The notes below the pieces were generated by a model. The model worked only from the letters and a program-made list of their open reading frames with translations. It had not been told where the DNA came from and made no database searches. Position numbers and translations under genes: made by a program. A stretch of 62,483 nt of DNA from the NCBI GenBank assembly GCA_019750915.1, contig JAIENY010000025.1, positions 1 to 62,483 on the forward strand, in the 5' to 3' direction. Positions 46,825 through 55,814 of the stretch are shown here, in pieces. Each line of letters opens with the position of its first letter. Position 1 is the stretch's first letter. Source of the DNA: Xanthobacteraceae bacterium. GTDB lineage: Bacteria > Pseudomonadota > Alphaproteobacteria > Rhizobiales > Xanthobacteraceae.

Positions 46825-46860
46825 TCTGTAGAACATAGCGTTTTTGGCTCCCTACGGCAA
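46825..46860 (-). promoter_or_regulatory. Candidate promoter of the rimP-nusA leader
   Basis: On the minus strand, TTGCCG (46860-46855) and TATGTT (46837-46832) are exactly 17 bases apart, predicting a start near 46825. The palindrome GTTCT-GT-AGAAC (46823-46834) overlaps the -10 element and start site and may be an operator. Confidence 0.45.
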
Positions 46861-46967
46861 GGGCCGTCAGGGCCGGATCGCGGGCCTTCAGGCAATTAAA
46901 TGCGGTTACGAAACCCTTCATTCATCTGCGGTCCTTAGGTTCAACCTGTGTGTCGCGGACCCGTGTG

Positions 46968-48053
46968 ATGACAGCGCCCGTTTCTCTCCTTCCAGAACTC
47001 GACGAGATCGTACGACGCGGATCCGCTGAAAAGCGTTCGATGGCGGTCGAGCGGATCGCGGACCTGTTCCTGCAAGGCGCACCTGTTTTCAATGCGCAGC
47101 ATGTCGAGTTGTTCGACGATGTTCTGAGCGGTCTGGTTTCTTCTGCGACCGCCGCAACCCGCGCCAGCCTGGCCGACCGGCTGGCGGATCTGGGGAATGC
47201 GCCGCCCGGAGTCATCAATTTTCTGGCCCGCGAAGACGCGATCAAAATCGCGGGGCCGGTGCTCAGCAGATCGCCATTGGTGGCCGAGACGGTTTTGCTC
47301 GATATCGCGCAAGCCAAGGGACAGCCGCATCTGGCTGCGATTGCCGAGCGCACGATGTTGCCGACGCCTCTAACGGACGTCATTTTGCGCCGGGCTGATC
47401 GCGATGTCGTGCGGATCCTCGCCCGAAACGACGGCGCGGCGTTTTCCGAAGGTGGCTATTCAGGACTGGTCAAACGCGCCGTCGATGATGGCATGCTGGC
47501 TCTGTCGCTCGGGCAACGCGAGGACATCTCGCCGGAAAATCTGAAACAGCTGCTGGCGAAATCCGCTGATATCGTTCGTCGCAGCATGTTCGACACCGCG
47601 CAGCCAAAACGACGGATGGCGATCAACAAGGCAATGGTCGAGATCGTCGCGGCGCCTCGCATGCGAGGCGTGAAGCGAAACTTCGTCCTGGCGCAGCAGG
47701 CCGTTCTCAAGCTGCACAATCGGGGTCAATTGAATGAAGCGGCACTGCTTGTTTTTGCCAAGGAGCATGCGTACGAAGAGTCGATCGCGGCGTTGTCGGC
47801 AATGACCGGAATCGAACTTGCGACGCTCGATCGGCTTGTTCTTGGCGATCGTCATGATCCCATTTTGCTGATCGCCAAGGCCGCCGGCTTTGGATGGGCG
47901 ACGGCACGAGCCTTGATTGCGCTGCGGCTTGGTCCCGGCAAGGTTTCAGCGCCTGCTGACATCGAAGAGGCACGGATCAATTTCGAGCGGCTGTCCATCG
48001 TGACCGCACAGCGGGTGCTGGCATTTTGGCGCTCGCGGGCAAAAAACGATTAG
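46968..48053 (+). CDS. DUF2336 family protein
   Basis: A 361-residue cytoplasmic protein of alphaproteobacteria with no assigned function. It is almost wholly alpha-helical, with HEAT-like repeat character (RSMAVERIADLFLQGAP, LADRLADLGNAPPGVINFLARED, VAETVLLDIAQ). The conserved central stretch includes LIAERTMLPTPLTDVILRRADRDVVRILARNDGAAFSEGGYSGLV in broken pattern. The ATG at 46968 is chosen over GTG 46950 without strong evidence. It converges with trmB ten bases away. Confidence 0.8.
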   Translation: MTAPVSLLPELDEIVRRGSAEKRSMAVERIADLFLQGAPVFNAQHVELFDDVLSGLVSSATAATRASLADRLADLGNAPPGVINFLAREDAIKIAGPVLSRSPLVAETVLLDIAQAKGQPHLAAIAERTMLPTPLTDVILRRADRDVVRILARNDGAAFSEGGYSGLVKRAVDDGMLALSLGQREDISPENLKQLLAKSADIVRRSMFDTAQPKRRMAINKAMVEIVAAPRMRGVKRNFVLAQQAVLKLHNRGQLNEAALLVFAKEHAYEESIAALSAMTGIELATLDRLVLGDRHDPILLIAKAAGFGWATARALIALRLGPGKVSAPADIEEARINFERLSIVTAQRVLAFWRSRAKND

Positions 48054-48062
48054 TTCACGGGC

Positions 48063-48794
48063 TTAGATGGCTGCCTGCTGCCGTCTGAAAATCAGATAGG
48101 ACGCCGTGCGTCCTTCCCGCGTCGCTTTCGCGCCGTAGCGGGTCATCGTGTAGTTCGGCCACGGATCGCGCCAGTCGCTGACGCGTTCGGCGGTCCAGAC
48201 AAAATCCGCAGAGCGTTGCAGGTGCGCGAGCGTCCAGCTCACATAATCGTCGATGTCGCAGACGAAGCGGAATTCACCATGATTTTCAAGCACGCGCGCC
48301 ATCGCCGCAATGGTTGCGTCCTGCACGAACCGCCGTTTCCAGTGGCGACGCTTCGGCCATGGATCGGGATGGATGAGATCAATGCGGGTGAGAGAGCTGG
48401 CCGGCAGCCAGGAAATCAATTCGGCAGCGTCGCCCGCGAACAGGCGGATGTTGGCGAGATCCTGCGCCTCGATCTGGGCCAGAATTTTCGCCATGCCGTT
48501 GATGTAAGGCTCGCAGCCGATGAATCCCACGTTCGGATTTGCTCGCGCCTCTGCCGCGAGGTGCTCCCCGCCGCCAAAGCCGATTTCAAGCCGGACGTGC
48601 GCGACGGGGCAGGCAAAGATTTGCCGAAGATACGGCTCCGCCGGCTCCGAGATATCCAGCGACAGACGCGGCAGCAGGTCTTCCATCAAATGCGACTGAT
48701 GTGCGCGCAGGCGATGGCCCTTGCGCCGGCCGAAAAACGAGCCGGACTGATGGGCAACCGCCAGGTCGCTGCTGCGGGAGGTGTTGTCCGGCAT
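48063..48794 (-). CDS. trmB: tRNA (guanine-N7-)-methyltransferase
   Basis: TrmB makes m7G46 in tRNA variable loops. The 243-residue SAM-dependent methyltransferase has RRKGHRLRAHQSHLMEDLLPRL, the SAM-binding LEIGFGGGEHLA, CEPYINGMA, and the diagnostic HPDPWPKRRHWKRRFVQ. It sits 28 bases after the praR-like gene. In several related genomes metK lies between them but is absent here. Confidence 0.96.
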   Translation of the reverse strand: MPDNTSRSSDLAVAHQSGSFFGRRKGHRLRAHQSHLMEDLLPRLSLDISEPAEPYLRQIFACPVAHVRLEIGFGGGEHLAAEARANPNVGFIGCEPYINGMAKILAQIEAQDLANIRLFAGDAAELISWLPASSLTRIDLIHPDPWPKRRHWKRRFVQDATIAAMARVLENHGEFRFVCDIDDYVSWTLAHLQRSADFVWTAERVSDWRDPWPNYTMTRYGAKATREGRTASYLIFRRQQAAI

Positions 48795-48822
48795 ATCGGA
48801 GCGGTCGTGAACTCAGGTTATG

Positions 48823-49239
48823 TCAGGAAGGAGCGAGGGCAGTGTTGTTGGCGATCTGTTCGACGAGATCGACAATGCTTCGCCGCAACTTCGCATCGCT
48901 AATCTTGGTGAAGGCTCGCGTCAACGCCAGACCCTCGGACGTCGCCAGAAAATCGGAGACGTAGGTCGGCGATGGCGATTCGTCGAAGCCGTTCAGGGCC
49001 ACGCTGCCGGTCGGACCGCCTTCGAACATAAATGAAACGGGCACCTGCAGGACGTCGGCGATTTGATGAAGGCGGCTTGCTCCGATGCGGTTGGTGCCCT
49101 TCTCGTATTTCTGGACCTGCTGGAATGTCAGTCCCAGAGCGTCGCCGAGCTTTTCCTGACTCATGCTCAGCATGATGCGCCGCATGCGCACACGGCTGCC
49201 GACATATTTATCGACGGGATCTGGTGTTTTGGCCGACAT
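48823..49239 (-). CDS. praR: XRE-family repressor, PraR-like
   Basis: A 138-residue regulator with one helix-turn-helix at about residues 27-72 (SQEKLGDALGLTFQQVQKYEKGTNRIGASRLHQIADVL). The sequence pattern and position beside lnt match PraR of Azorhizobium and Rhizobium, which represses reb genes and quorum-sensing or biofilm genes. Targets in this organism are unknown. A 14-base perfect palindrome (49265-49278) lies 26 bases upstream of the start, possibly its own operator. Confidence 0.8.
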   Translation of the reverse strand: MSAKTPDPVDKYVGSRVRMRRIMLSMSQEKLGDALGLTFQQVQKYEKGTNRIGASRLHQIADVLQVPVSFMFEGGPTGSVALNGFDESPSPTYVSDFLATSEGLALTRAFTKISDAKLRRSIVDLVEQIANNTALAPS

Positions 49240-49264
49240 CAGAAATACCTTACCACTCTTGGTT

Positions 49265-49278
49265 GCAGGACGTCCTGC
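49265..49278. promoter_or_regulatory. Perfect palindrome upstream of praR
   Basis: GCAGGACGTCCTGC is a 14-base perfect palindrome in the 289-base praR-lnt gap. The rest of that gap shows a second short inverted repeat (GGGGGC-G-GCCCCC, about 49436-49448) and an AT-rich stretch near 49380-49410, likely promoter DNA, but no gene. Confidence 0.45.
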
Positions 49279-49528
49279 GACTAGGCTGATTTTTTTCGAC
49301 GGTCAAACGAGACCGGTCGCGGGTGAAACGCGTGCAATTCCCCGCCGCGCGGGTCGTAACGCCAGCCGTTCCGATCCGGTATGAAATTTGTTTTAAAAAC
49401 ATACCGTTATCTCCCGGACATGGATGGTCCTGCAAGGGGGCGGCCCCCAATACAAGCTGACTTCGATGAACCGTCTACGTCAGCGGGTAGGATATTGTTA
49501 CCTCGCGGGGAACCGGGTGAGGTTGATC

Positions 49529-51139
49529 CTATCGGGAGAATCGTCGTCGATAGGCGAGAAAAATCGTCAAGCCGGCGATGACGATCGCAAGGGGAGTATC
49601 GCCAAAACGGGAAAATAAGGTCGGCGGCAGCGCGCGTGGCAGGCGGGAATCGAGAACGCCCTCCTGGCCGAGTTCGAGGCGCCCAACATAGCGTCCCATC
49701 GGATCGATGACAGCCGAGATGCCCGTATTGGCGTCGCGCACGATCGGCAGGCCTTCCTCGATGGCACGGAACTGGGCCTGCTCGAGATGCTGGTAAGGCC
49801 CCGTGGAAATGCCGAACCAGCCGTCATTGGTCAGGTTGACGATCCATCCGGGCCGTTCGCCATCCAGCACGATGTCGTGCGAGAACGCGACTTCGTAGCA
49901 GATCAGCGGAAGCAGACGCGGCGCGCCGGGAATGCTCATGACCCTGCGCCGTGAGCCGGGAATGAAGCCGCCCTGCATCTTGGTCAGCTGTTTGAGGCCA
50001 AGTTTTTCCAGAAGCCCCTGAAAGGGCAGGTACTCGCCAAACGGCACAAGGTGCAGTTTGTCGTAGACCGAAAGAACGTCGCCGTCGTGATTGATCGCGT
50101 AGATCGAATTATATGCGCGGGTGATGCGCGTACCCGGCGGCACGTCCGGCGCACGCACGCCGCCGGTGATCAGGACGGTCTGCGGTGGAAGAAAGTTCGC
50201 GATCTGGGCCAGGACATCCGGTTCACGGGTCAGGAAAAACGGAAACGCCGATTCTGGCCAGATCAGGATCGTCACGTCCTTTACGCCATTCGACAACGGC
50301 CCTGTCGAACGGTCCGACAGCGAGAAATAACGCTCCATCACCGCGTTTTTGGCGGCGTAATTGAATTTGACGTCCTGTTGCAGGGCCGGCTGCATCAATC
50401 GCAGCTTGACGTTGTCGACAAACTGCGTGGGTTGGCCTTCAAGCCGGTCCGCGCCGTAAAGGCCGATCACGACAAGCAGCACAATTGATGCGAGCAAGGG
50501 CAGCCACGGTCGTTTTGTCGTGGCCCGATCGTCGATCAGAACTGCGGGAGAGGCAAAGATTGCGACGGCAAGGAATGTCAGGCCCCAAATTCCAATCACG
50601 GACACGATCTGGGCGAGCGCGAGCGGCTTGCTCAAGGCATAGCCGAACAGGTTCCATGGAAAACCCGACAGGACATGGCCGCGCAGCCACTCGCTGACAG
50701 TCAGGCCAATGGCGAGAGCCAGAATGCGAGACCAGTTCGACGTCCATAGAAGCCTCGCGATGCCGAAGCCCAAGCCCATGAACAGCGCCAGCACCGCCGG
50801 CAGGCCCATGACTGCAAAGGGCAGTAGCCAGGCAAAGGTCTGGGCATCGACCAGAAACGCGTATCCGATCCAGTACAGGCCGGCGACGAAATAACCGAAA
50901 CCGAACCACCAGCCGACACCGGCGGCCGCAATTGCGCCACCGAGGCGTCCGGTGCCGATCCCGTCCATCAGCCAGACCACCACAGGAAAGGTGAGAAAGA
51001 GCACGGGCCAGATGTTGAAAGGGGCCATCGCCAGCGCGGACGCCGATCCCGCGATGACTGCGATGGCTGCGCGTTTCCAACCCCATGTGAGGATGACCGC
51101 GCGGGCAAAAGATCGGAACGACATGGCGACGGCGTTCAT
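49529..51139 (-). CDS. lnt: Apolipoprotein N-acyltransferase
   Basis: Lnt adds the third acyl chain to the N-terminal Cys of lipoproteins at the inner membrane. The 536-residue product has about seven transmembrane helices (N-terminal 210 residues plus one at the C-terminus) and a nitrilase-type periplasmic domain. The Glu-Lys-Cys triad is visible in WPESAFPFF, YDKLHLVPFGEY and LICYEVAF. The start codon overlaps the corC stop by four bases. Confidence 0.96.
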   Translation of the reverse strand: MNAVAMSFRSFARAVILTWGWKRAAIAVIAGSASALAMAPFNIWPVLFLTFPVVVWLMDGIGTGRLGGAIAAAGVGWWFGFGYFVAGLYWIGYAFLVDAQTFAWLLPFAVMGLPAVLALFMGLGFGIARLLWTSNWSRILALAIGLTVSEWLRGHVLSGFPWNLFGYALSKPLALAQIVSVIGIWGLTFLAVAIFASPAVLIDDRATTKRPWLPLLASIVLLVVIGLYGADRLEGQPTQFVDNVKLRLMQPALQQDVKFNYAAKNAVMERYFSLSDRSTGPLSNGVKDVTILIWPESAFPFFLTREPDVLAQIANFLPPQTVLITGGVRAPDVPPGTRITRAYNSIYAINHDGDVLSVYDKLHLVPFGEYLPFQGLLEKLGLKQLTKMQGGFIPGSRRRVMSIPGAPRLLPLICYEVAFSHDIVLDGERPGWIVNLTNDGWFGISTGPYQHLEQAQFRAIEEGLPIVRDANTGISAVIDPMGRYVGRLELGQEGVLDSRLPRALPPTLFSRFGDTPLAIVIAGLTIFLAYRRRFSR

Positions 51140-52239
51140 GCAGTGCCCGTATCAGCCGGCCCGGCTTTGCCGGAGACGTTCGTCGGAGAGTCGTTGGCCG
51201 CGTCGCGCCTGCGGCTATCGCGGCTGCGCGCGTTGGCCTTGTCCTTGCGGCGAGCGATTCGTGCACGTTTGACACGGCGAGGGTCGGCATCGAGCACCTC
51301 GATTTCGAAATCCCCTGGCCCCGGAATGACTTCACCGCGCACCGGGAAGCGACCCACCTGCGCGACCAGATAGCCGCCCAGCGTATCGACATCTTCAGCG
51401 GCTTCGCCCGCGTCGAATTCCTCACCGACGACAGCCCTCACGTCATCGAGGCTGGCCCGTCCGTCGGCGATGAACGAGTTGTCACTTTGGCGGACCACCG
51501 TCGGTGGCTCGTCGCTGTCATGCTCGTCGTCGATTTCGCCGACGATCTGCTCGACGATATCCTCGATCGACACCAGTCCATCGGTGCCGCCATATTCGTC
51601 GACCACCAGGGCGAGATGGATGCGCGTCGCCTGCATCTGCGCGAGCAGGTCGATCGCGGGCATCGACGGTGGAACGTAAAGCAGCTTGCGCATGATGCTT
51701 GCGTCGGCCAGCACTGTGCCGAGGTTGACAGTCTTAAGATCAAGACCTGCGGGGAAGGGCTTTTTGCGCTTCGCATTCACGTCCGGATCGACCTTGGCTT
51801 TGGCGACCATGAAACCTATCAGATCGCGGATGTGGACCATGCCTTCGGGGTCGTCCAGCGTGTCGTTGTAAACAACAAAACGCGAATGGCCGGCGCTCTC
51901 GAACAGGTTCATCAGCTCGCCGAGCGAAATATCGCGCTTCACCGCGATGATATCGGCTCGCGGCACCATGACGTCGGCGATGCGGCGGTCATGCAGCCCA
52001 AGGATATTGCGCAGCATGGTGCGCTCGATCGCGGTGAAGCTCGTTTCGTCGGGTGTGGTGGCGTCGAGCACCACCTGAATATCTGCACGGGCGGATCCCG
52101 ATTTCCAGCCGAACAGGGTGCGCAGTGCGCGCATCAGCCAGTTGTCGGCGACGGGGCGCAGGACTTCCCCGTGCTGAACCGGCACCGGTAGGTGCATGTT
52201 GGCCTGTAGGGGAGACGGATCGTCCTGATCGGGCGTCAC
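51136..52239 (-). CDS. corC: CorC/HlyC-like CBS-domain protein
   Basis: A 367-residue cytoplasmic protein of the hemolysin C / CorC family linked to magnesium or cobalt efflux. It has two CBS motifs (VMVPRADIIAVKRDISLGELMNLF; MPAIDLLAQMQATRIHLALVVDEYGGTDGLVSIEDIVEQIVGE, in broken pattern) and a transporter-associated C-terminal domain (LGGYLVAQVGRFPVRGEVI). It lacks the DUF21 membrane domain. An Arg/Lys-rich tail follows. Both ends overlap neighbours by four bases (ybeY and lnt). Confidence 0.92.
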   Translation of the reverse strand: MTPDQDDPSPLQANMHLPVPVQHGEVLRPVADNWLMRALRTLFGWKSGSARADIQVVLDATTPDETSFTAIERTMLRNILGLHDRRIADVMVPRADIIAVKRDISLGELMNLFESAGHSRFVVYNDTLDDPEGMVHIRDLIGFMVAKAKVDPDVNAKRKKPFPAGLDLKTVNLGTVLADASIMRKLLYVPPSMPAIDLLAQMQATRIHLALVVDEYGGTDGLVSIEDIVEQIVGEIDDEHDSDEPPTVVRQSDNSFIADGRASLDDVRAVVGEEFDAGEAAEDVDTLGGYLVAQVGRFPVRGEVIPGPGDFEIEVLDADPRRVKRARIARRKDKANARSRDSRRRDAANDSPTNVSGKAGPADTGTA

Positions 52240-52742
52240 TTCATCACCTGATCTTTGATTGCATAGGGATCGGCAATGCCCAACGTCGCCAGGATATCCC
52301 GCTCCAGTTCTTCCATCTCCTCAGCTTCGCCATCCTGAATATGGTCGTATCCGAGCAGATGCAGGAAACCGTGCACAACAAGATGGGAGAGGTGATTTTC
52401 GAAAGGCTTGAATTCTTCTTCTGCTTCCCGGCGCGTGGTCTCATAGGCGATGGCGATGTCGCCAAGCATGCGCGGCGCACCGTCATCGGGACCAACATGC
52501 CATTCGGCCGGAAACGACAGCACGTTGGTCGGCTTGTCCTGCCCGCGCCATTGCTCATTGAGTTCGCGGATTCGCTCGTCGTCGGTCAGCATCACGGCGA
52601 CCTCGGTGTTGTCCGAGGGAAGCTCGATCGCTGACGCAGCGGCTGCGATCGCCCGTCGCACCACGGCCTCGGCATTGGCTTCGCTTTGCCAGCACTTTGC
52701 CGCTATCAGAACGTCGGTGTTGGGAGATGAGATTTTCACCAT
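52236..52742 (-). CDS. ybeY: Endoribonuclease YbeY (rRNA maturation)
   Basis: YbeY is a metal-dependent RNase for 16S 3'-end processing and ribosome quality control. The 168-residue protein has the zinc motif HGFLHLLGYDH with three histidines, and the conserved TNVLSFPAEW and LGDIAIAYET. It follows phoH by 21 bases and overlaps corC. The phoH-ybeY-corC-lnt order is widely conserved. Confidence 0.97.
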   Translation of the reverse strand: MVKISSPNTDVLIAAKCWQSEANAEAVVRRAIAAAASAIELPSDNTEVAVMLTDDERIRELNEQWRGQDKPTNVLSFPAEWHVGPDDGAPRMLGDIAIAYETTRREAEEEFKPFENHLSHLVVHGFLHLLGYDHIQDGEAEEMEELERDILATLGIADPYAIKDQVMK

Positions 52743-52763
52743 GGGTCTAGGTTGTCGATGCGC

Positions 52764-53816
52764 TCATGACGGCTTGCGTTGAGCGGCGCCGGATGGTCCT
52801 TCATAGGCAGCCACGATACGTGCCACAAGTTCGTGGCGAATCACGTCTTCCGCGGCGAACCTGACTTGCGCGATTCCCTCGACGCCGGCGAGGAGCTTCG
52901 AAGCCTCGGCGAGGCCGGATTGCTGGCCGTTGGGAAGATCGATCTGGCTGGGATCGCCGGTGATGATCATGCGGCTGTTTTCGCCGAGACGCGTGAGGAA
53001 CATCTTCATCTGCATGGATGTGGTGTTCTGCGCTTCGTCGAGAATGATCGCCGCGTTGGTCAGCGTGCGTCCGCGCATGAAGGCGAGCGGTGCGATTTCG
53101 ATTTCTCCACTTTGCAACGCGCGCTCGACAATGCGTGCGTCCATCAGATCATACAGCGCGTCGTAGATCGGCCGCAGATAGGGATCGACCTTCTCGCGCA
53201 TGTCGCCAGGCAAAAAGCCGAGTCGTTCACCGGCTTCGACGGCCGGGCGCGACAGGATGATGCGGTCGACTTCCTTGCGTTCGAAAAGCTGGCAGGCCTG
53301 CGCCACAGCGAGCCAGGTCTTGCCGGTGCCGGCAGGACCGATGCCGAACACCAGTTCGTTGCGCTTGAGCGCCCGAATGTAGGCGTCTTGCGCGGCAGTA
53401 CGCGCCCGAACCGGGCGCTTGCGCAGACTGATCTCGTCAAACGATGTCTTGCCTGCGCGCGGATCGAAGTCGAACAGCGATCCCTGAGCAAGGATGGCGC
53501 GGACCGCGCCTTCGACGTCGCCGTTGGTGACATCGCTGCCATTCAGCGCCTGTTTATAAAGCGTTTCGAGGACCCGCCGCGCCGCGTCGCAGCCGTCACG
53601 CGAGCCCGCCAGAGTGACGTGGTTGCCGCGGGAATCCGCGACGACGCCGAGCCTGCGCTCGATTAGGGCCAGATGCTGGCCGTAGGGGCCGACCAGAACA
53701 GAGGCGGCGCGATTATCGTCGAAGGCGACAACGATTTGCGTTTCAGGTTCGGAAAGGTCGCTGTCGAGTTTGCGGCCAGGAGCGAGTGAAGGTGAATCCG
53801 CTGCGCTTTTCGGCAA
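52764..53816 (-). CDS. phoH: PhoH-like ATPase
   Basis: PhoH-family proteins are P-loop ATPases linked to RNA metabolism. The 350-residue product has an N-terminal KH-like region (ASVLVGPYGQHLALIERRLGV), Walker A GPAGTGKTWLAVA and Walker B AIILDEAQNTT, then ITGDPSQIDLPNGQQSGL. No ATG exists ahead of the conserved region. The chosen start is a TTG at 53816, four bases past the miaB stop, with AGGAG nine bases upstream. Confidence 0.92.
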   Translation of the reverse strand: MPKSAADSPSLAPGRKLDSDLSEPETQIVVAFDDNRAASVLVGPYGQHLALIERRLGVVADSRGNHVTLAGSRDGCDAARRVLETLYKQALNGSDVTNGDVEGAVRAILAQGSLFDFDPRAGKTSFDEISLRKRPVRARTAAQDAYIRALKRNELVFGIGPAGTGKTWLAVAQACQLFERKEVDRIILSRPAVEAGERLGFLPGDMREKVDPYLRPIYDALYDLMDARIVERALQSGEIEIAPLAFMRGRTLTNAAIILDEAQNTTSMQMKMFLTRLGENSRMIITGDPSQIDLPNGQQSGLAEASKLLAGVEGIAQVRFAAEDVIRHELVARIVAAYEGPSGAAQRKPS

Positions 53817-53820
53817 AGGC

Positions 53821-55221
53821 TCAAGCTCCTGTGAGAACTCTTGATGAGGACGGTCCGGTGTTCGACGATGGCTCTGCAACAAGCGTGCCCTTCAGGCTGT
53901 AACGCTCGAGGCTATCGATCGCGACGGGCAAGACCTGTCCGATGATGTCGGGGGATGCCATCACATGTGCGGGTTGGAGATAGGCGGTGCGGCCGACGAT
54001 CTGTCCGGGATAGCGGGCGTCGCGCTCAAACAGCACGTCCACGGTCCGACCGATGGCAGCCCTGTTGAAAGCCGCCTGCTGGGCATCGATCAACTGCTGC
54101 AGCCGTGTCAGTCGCTCGTCCATCACCGGGGCCGTGACCATCTCCTGCATATCCGCAGCCGGTGTACCCGGCCGCGGCGAATATTTGAACGAATACGCGG
54201 CAGCGTAACTGATTTGTGTGACGAGTGCGAGGGTGTCTGCGAAATCCTGCTCGGTTTCACCTGGAAAGCCCACGATAAAATCCGATGAAAATGCAATGTC
54301 TTCGCGGGCCTTCCGGAACCGGTCGGTGATTCGTGCATATTCCGCCGCAGTATGCTTGCGGTTCATGGCTGCAAGAATCCGGTCGGAGCCGGACTGCACA
54401 GGCAGATGCACGAACGGCATGACCGCCGGAATATCGCGATGGGCTTCGAGCAGGGAGTCATCCACGTCGCGCGGGTGACTGGTCGAATAGCGCAGACGCG
54501 CGATGCCCGGTATCGAAGCGATGTGCTCAAGCAGGCGGCCGAGTGGCCATGTCTGTCCGTTTGGGCCCTCACCATGAAACGCGTTGACGTTCTGGCCGAT
54601 CAACGTGATCTCGCGAACGCCGTGGTCGGCGAGACGCTTGACGTCATCGACGATCCGCGCGACCTGCCGCGACACCTCCATACCGCGCGTATAAGGCACA
54701 ACGCAGAAGGTGCAGAATTTGTCACAGCCTTCCTGCACAGTAACGAATGATGAAATGCCCCTTGCACGGATGACGTCCGGCTTCGGCTGTGCCAGCGCGG
54801 TGAATTTATCTTCGATGGGGAATTCGGTTTCGATCACACGTTCGCCGCGCGCAGCGCGGGCCAGCAGCTGCGGCAAGTGATGGTAGCTTTGCGGTCCGAC
54901 CACGACGTCGACCATCGGCGCGCGGCGCGTGATCTCCTCGCCCTCGGCCTGCGCAACGCAGCCCGCGACGGCGATCTTCATCTCGCGGCCGGCTCGTGCG
55001 GCGTCGTTCTTCATCGTGCGCAGGCGTCCGAGTTCGGAATAAACTTTCTCCGATGCCTTCTCGCGGATGTGGCAGGTGTTCAGGATCACCAGATCGGCGT
55101 CGTCGGGATTCGCCGTTTCCACGAAGCCTTCGGGCGCCAGCGTGTCCACCATGCGCTGCGCATCGTAGACGTTCATCTGGCAACCATAGGATTTTATATG
55201 CAGCTTGCGCGGCGGCGTCAT
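53821..55221 (-). CDS. miaB: tRNA-2-methylthio-N6-dimethylallyladenosine synthase
   Basis: MiaB is a radical-SAM enzyme that adds the methylthio group to i6A37 of tRNA. The product has 466 residues. The N-terminal MTTase domain carries its three cluster cysteines (YGCQMN, NTCHIRE, VAGCVAQ). The radical-SAM site is [11 protein letters not shown]-terminal TRAM domain follows ([21 protein letters not shown]). ATG 55221 follows a weak site. MiaA is not in this window. Confidence 0.97.
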   Translation of the reverse strand: MTPPRKLHIKSYGCQMNVYDAQRMVDTLAPEGFVETANPDDADLVILNTCHIREKASEKVYSELGRLRTMKNDAARAGREMKIAVAGCVAQAEGEEITRRAPMVDVVVGPQSYHHLPQLLARAARGERVIETEFPIEDKFTALAQPKPDVIRARGISSFVTVQEGCDKFCTFCVVPYTRGMEVSRQVARIVDDVKRLADHGVREITLIGQNVNAFHGEGPNGQTWPLGRLLEHIASIPGIARLRYSTSHPRDVDDSLLEAHRDIPAVMPFVHLPVQSGSDRILAAMNRKHTAAEYARITDRFRKAREDIAFSSDFIVGFPGETEQDFADTLALVTQISYAAAYSFKYSPRPGTPAADMQEMVTAPVMDERLTRLQQLIDAQQAAFNRAAIGRTVDVLFERDARYPGQIVGRTAYLQPAHVMASPDIIGQVLPVAIDSLERYSLKGTLVAEPSSNTGPSSSRVLTGA

Positions 55222-55338
55222 ATTGGTGGACGGGTTCCTTGCGGGGCCTCAAGGCCCTCAATTCGAGGGCTTCAGATATAGCCGTTCCGGCGCGGAATCC
55301 AGCTTCATGGACCCAAAACGCATGAAAACAATGAAATA

Positions 55339-55788
55339 TCAGGTTTTATCGTCGTCCAGCGGAACGCAGTACAGCTCCAGGCGGTGATCGACCAGCCTGA
55401 AACCGAGCTTGCGCGCGATCTCGCTTTGCAGCCGTTCAATCTCCTCGGACGTGAACTCGATCACCTTGCCGTCGCGCAGGTTGATGAGATGATCGTGGTG
55501 GCTATCCGGCACCTGCTCGTAGCGAGCGCGGCCCTCACGAAAATCATGGCGCTCGATAATGCCCGCGTCCTCGAACAGCTTGACGGTGCGATAGACGGTG
55601 GAGATTGAAATCTTATCATCGACAGCGACGCAGCGCCGGTAGAGTTCTTCGACATCCGGATGATCGCATGACTCAGCCAAGACCCGCGCGATGACGCGGC
55701 GCTGTTCGGTCATGCGCATCCCGGCCGCGGCGCAGCGCGATTCGATTTCGGTCGGAGATGGTGCGTGTACGGATTTCAAAACGGCCAT
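55339..55788 (-). CDS. fur: Fur-family metalloregulator (Fur/Mur type)
   Basis: A 149-residue Fur-family repressor. The winged helix is TEQRRVIARVLAE and ISISTVYRTVKLFEDAGIIERHDF. The metal-site residues DSHHDHLI are present, but the structural CxxC zinc pairs of E. coli Fur are missing. In Bradyrhizobium the Fur of this type responds to iron or manganese and represses irr among others; in Rhizobium the orthologue is called Mur. The neighbours miaB, rimI and tsaB match the fur/mur locus of Rhizobiales. Confidence 0.9.
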   Translation of the reverse strand: MAVLKSVHAPSPTEIESRCAAAGMRMTEQRRVIARVLAESCDHPDVEELYRRCVAVDDKISISTVYRTVKLFEDAGIIERHDFREGRARYEQVPDSHHDHLINLRDGKVIEFTSEEIERLQSEIARKLGFRLVDHRLELYCVPLDDDKT

Positions 55789-55814
55789 TGTCTTATTTTG
55801 CCACCACGGGCTTT

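Noticed and set aside
46707..46895. 62-codon minus-strand frame upstream of rimP
   Set aside because: It crosses the terminator hairpin and the candidate promoter and has no ribosome binding site or similarity.
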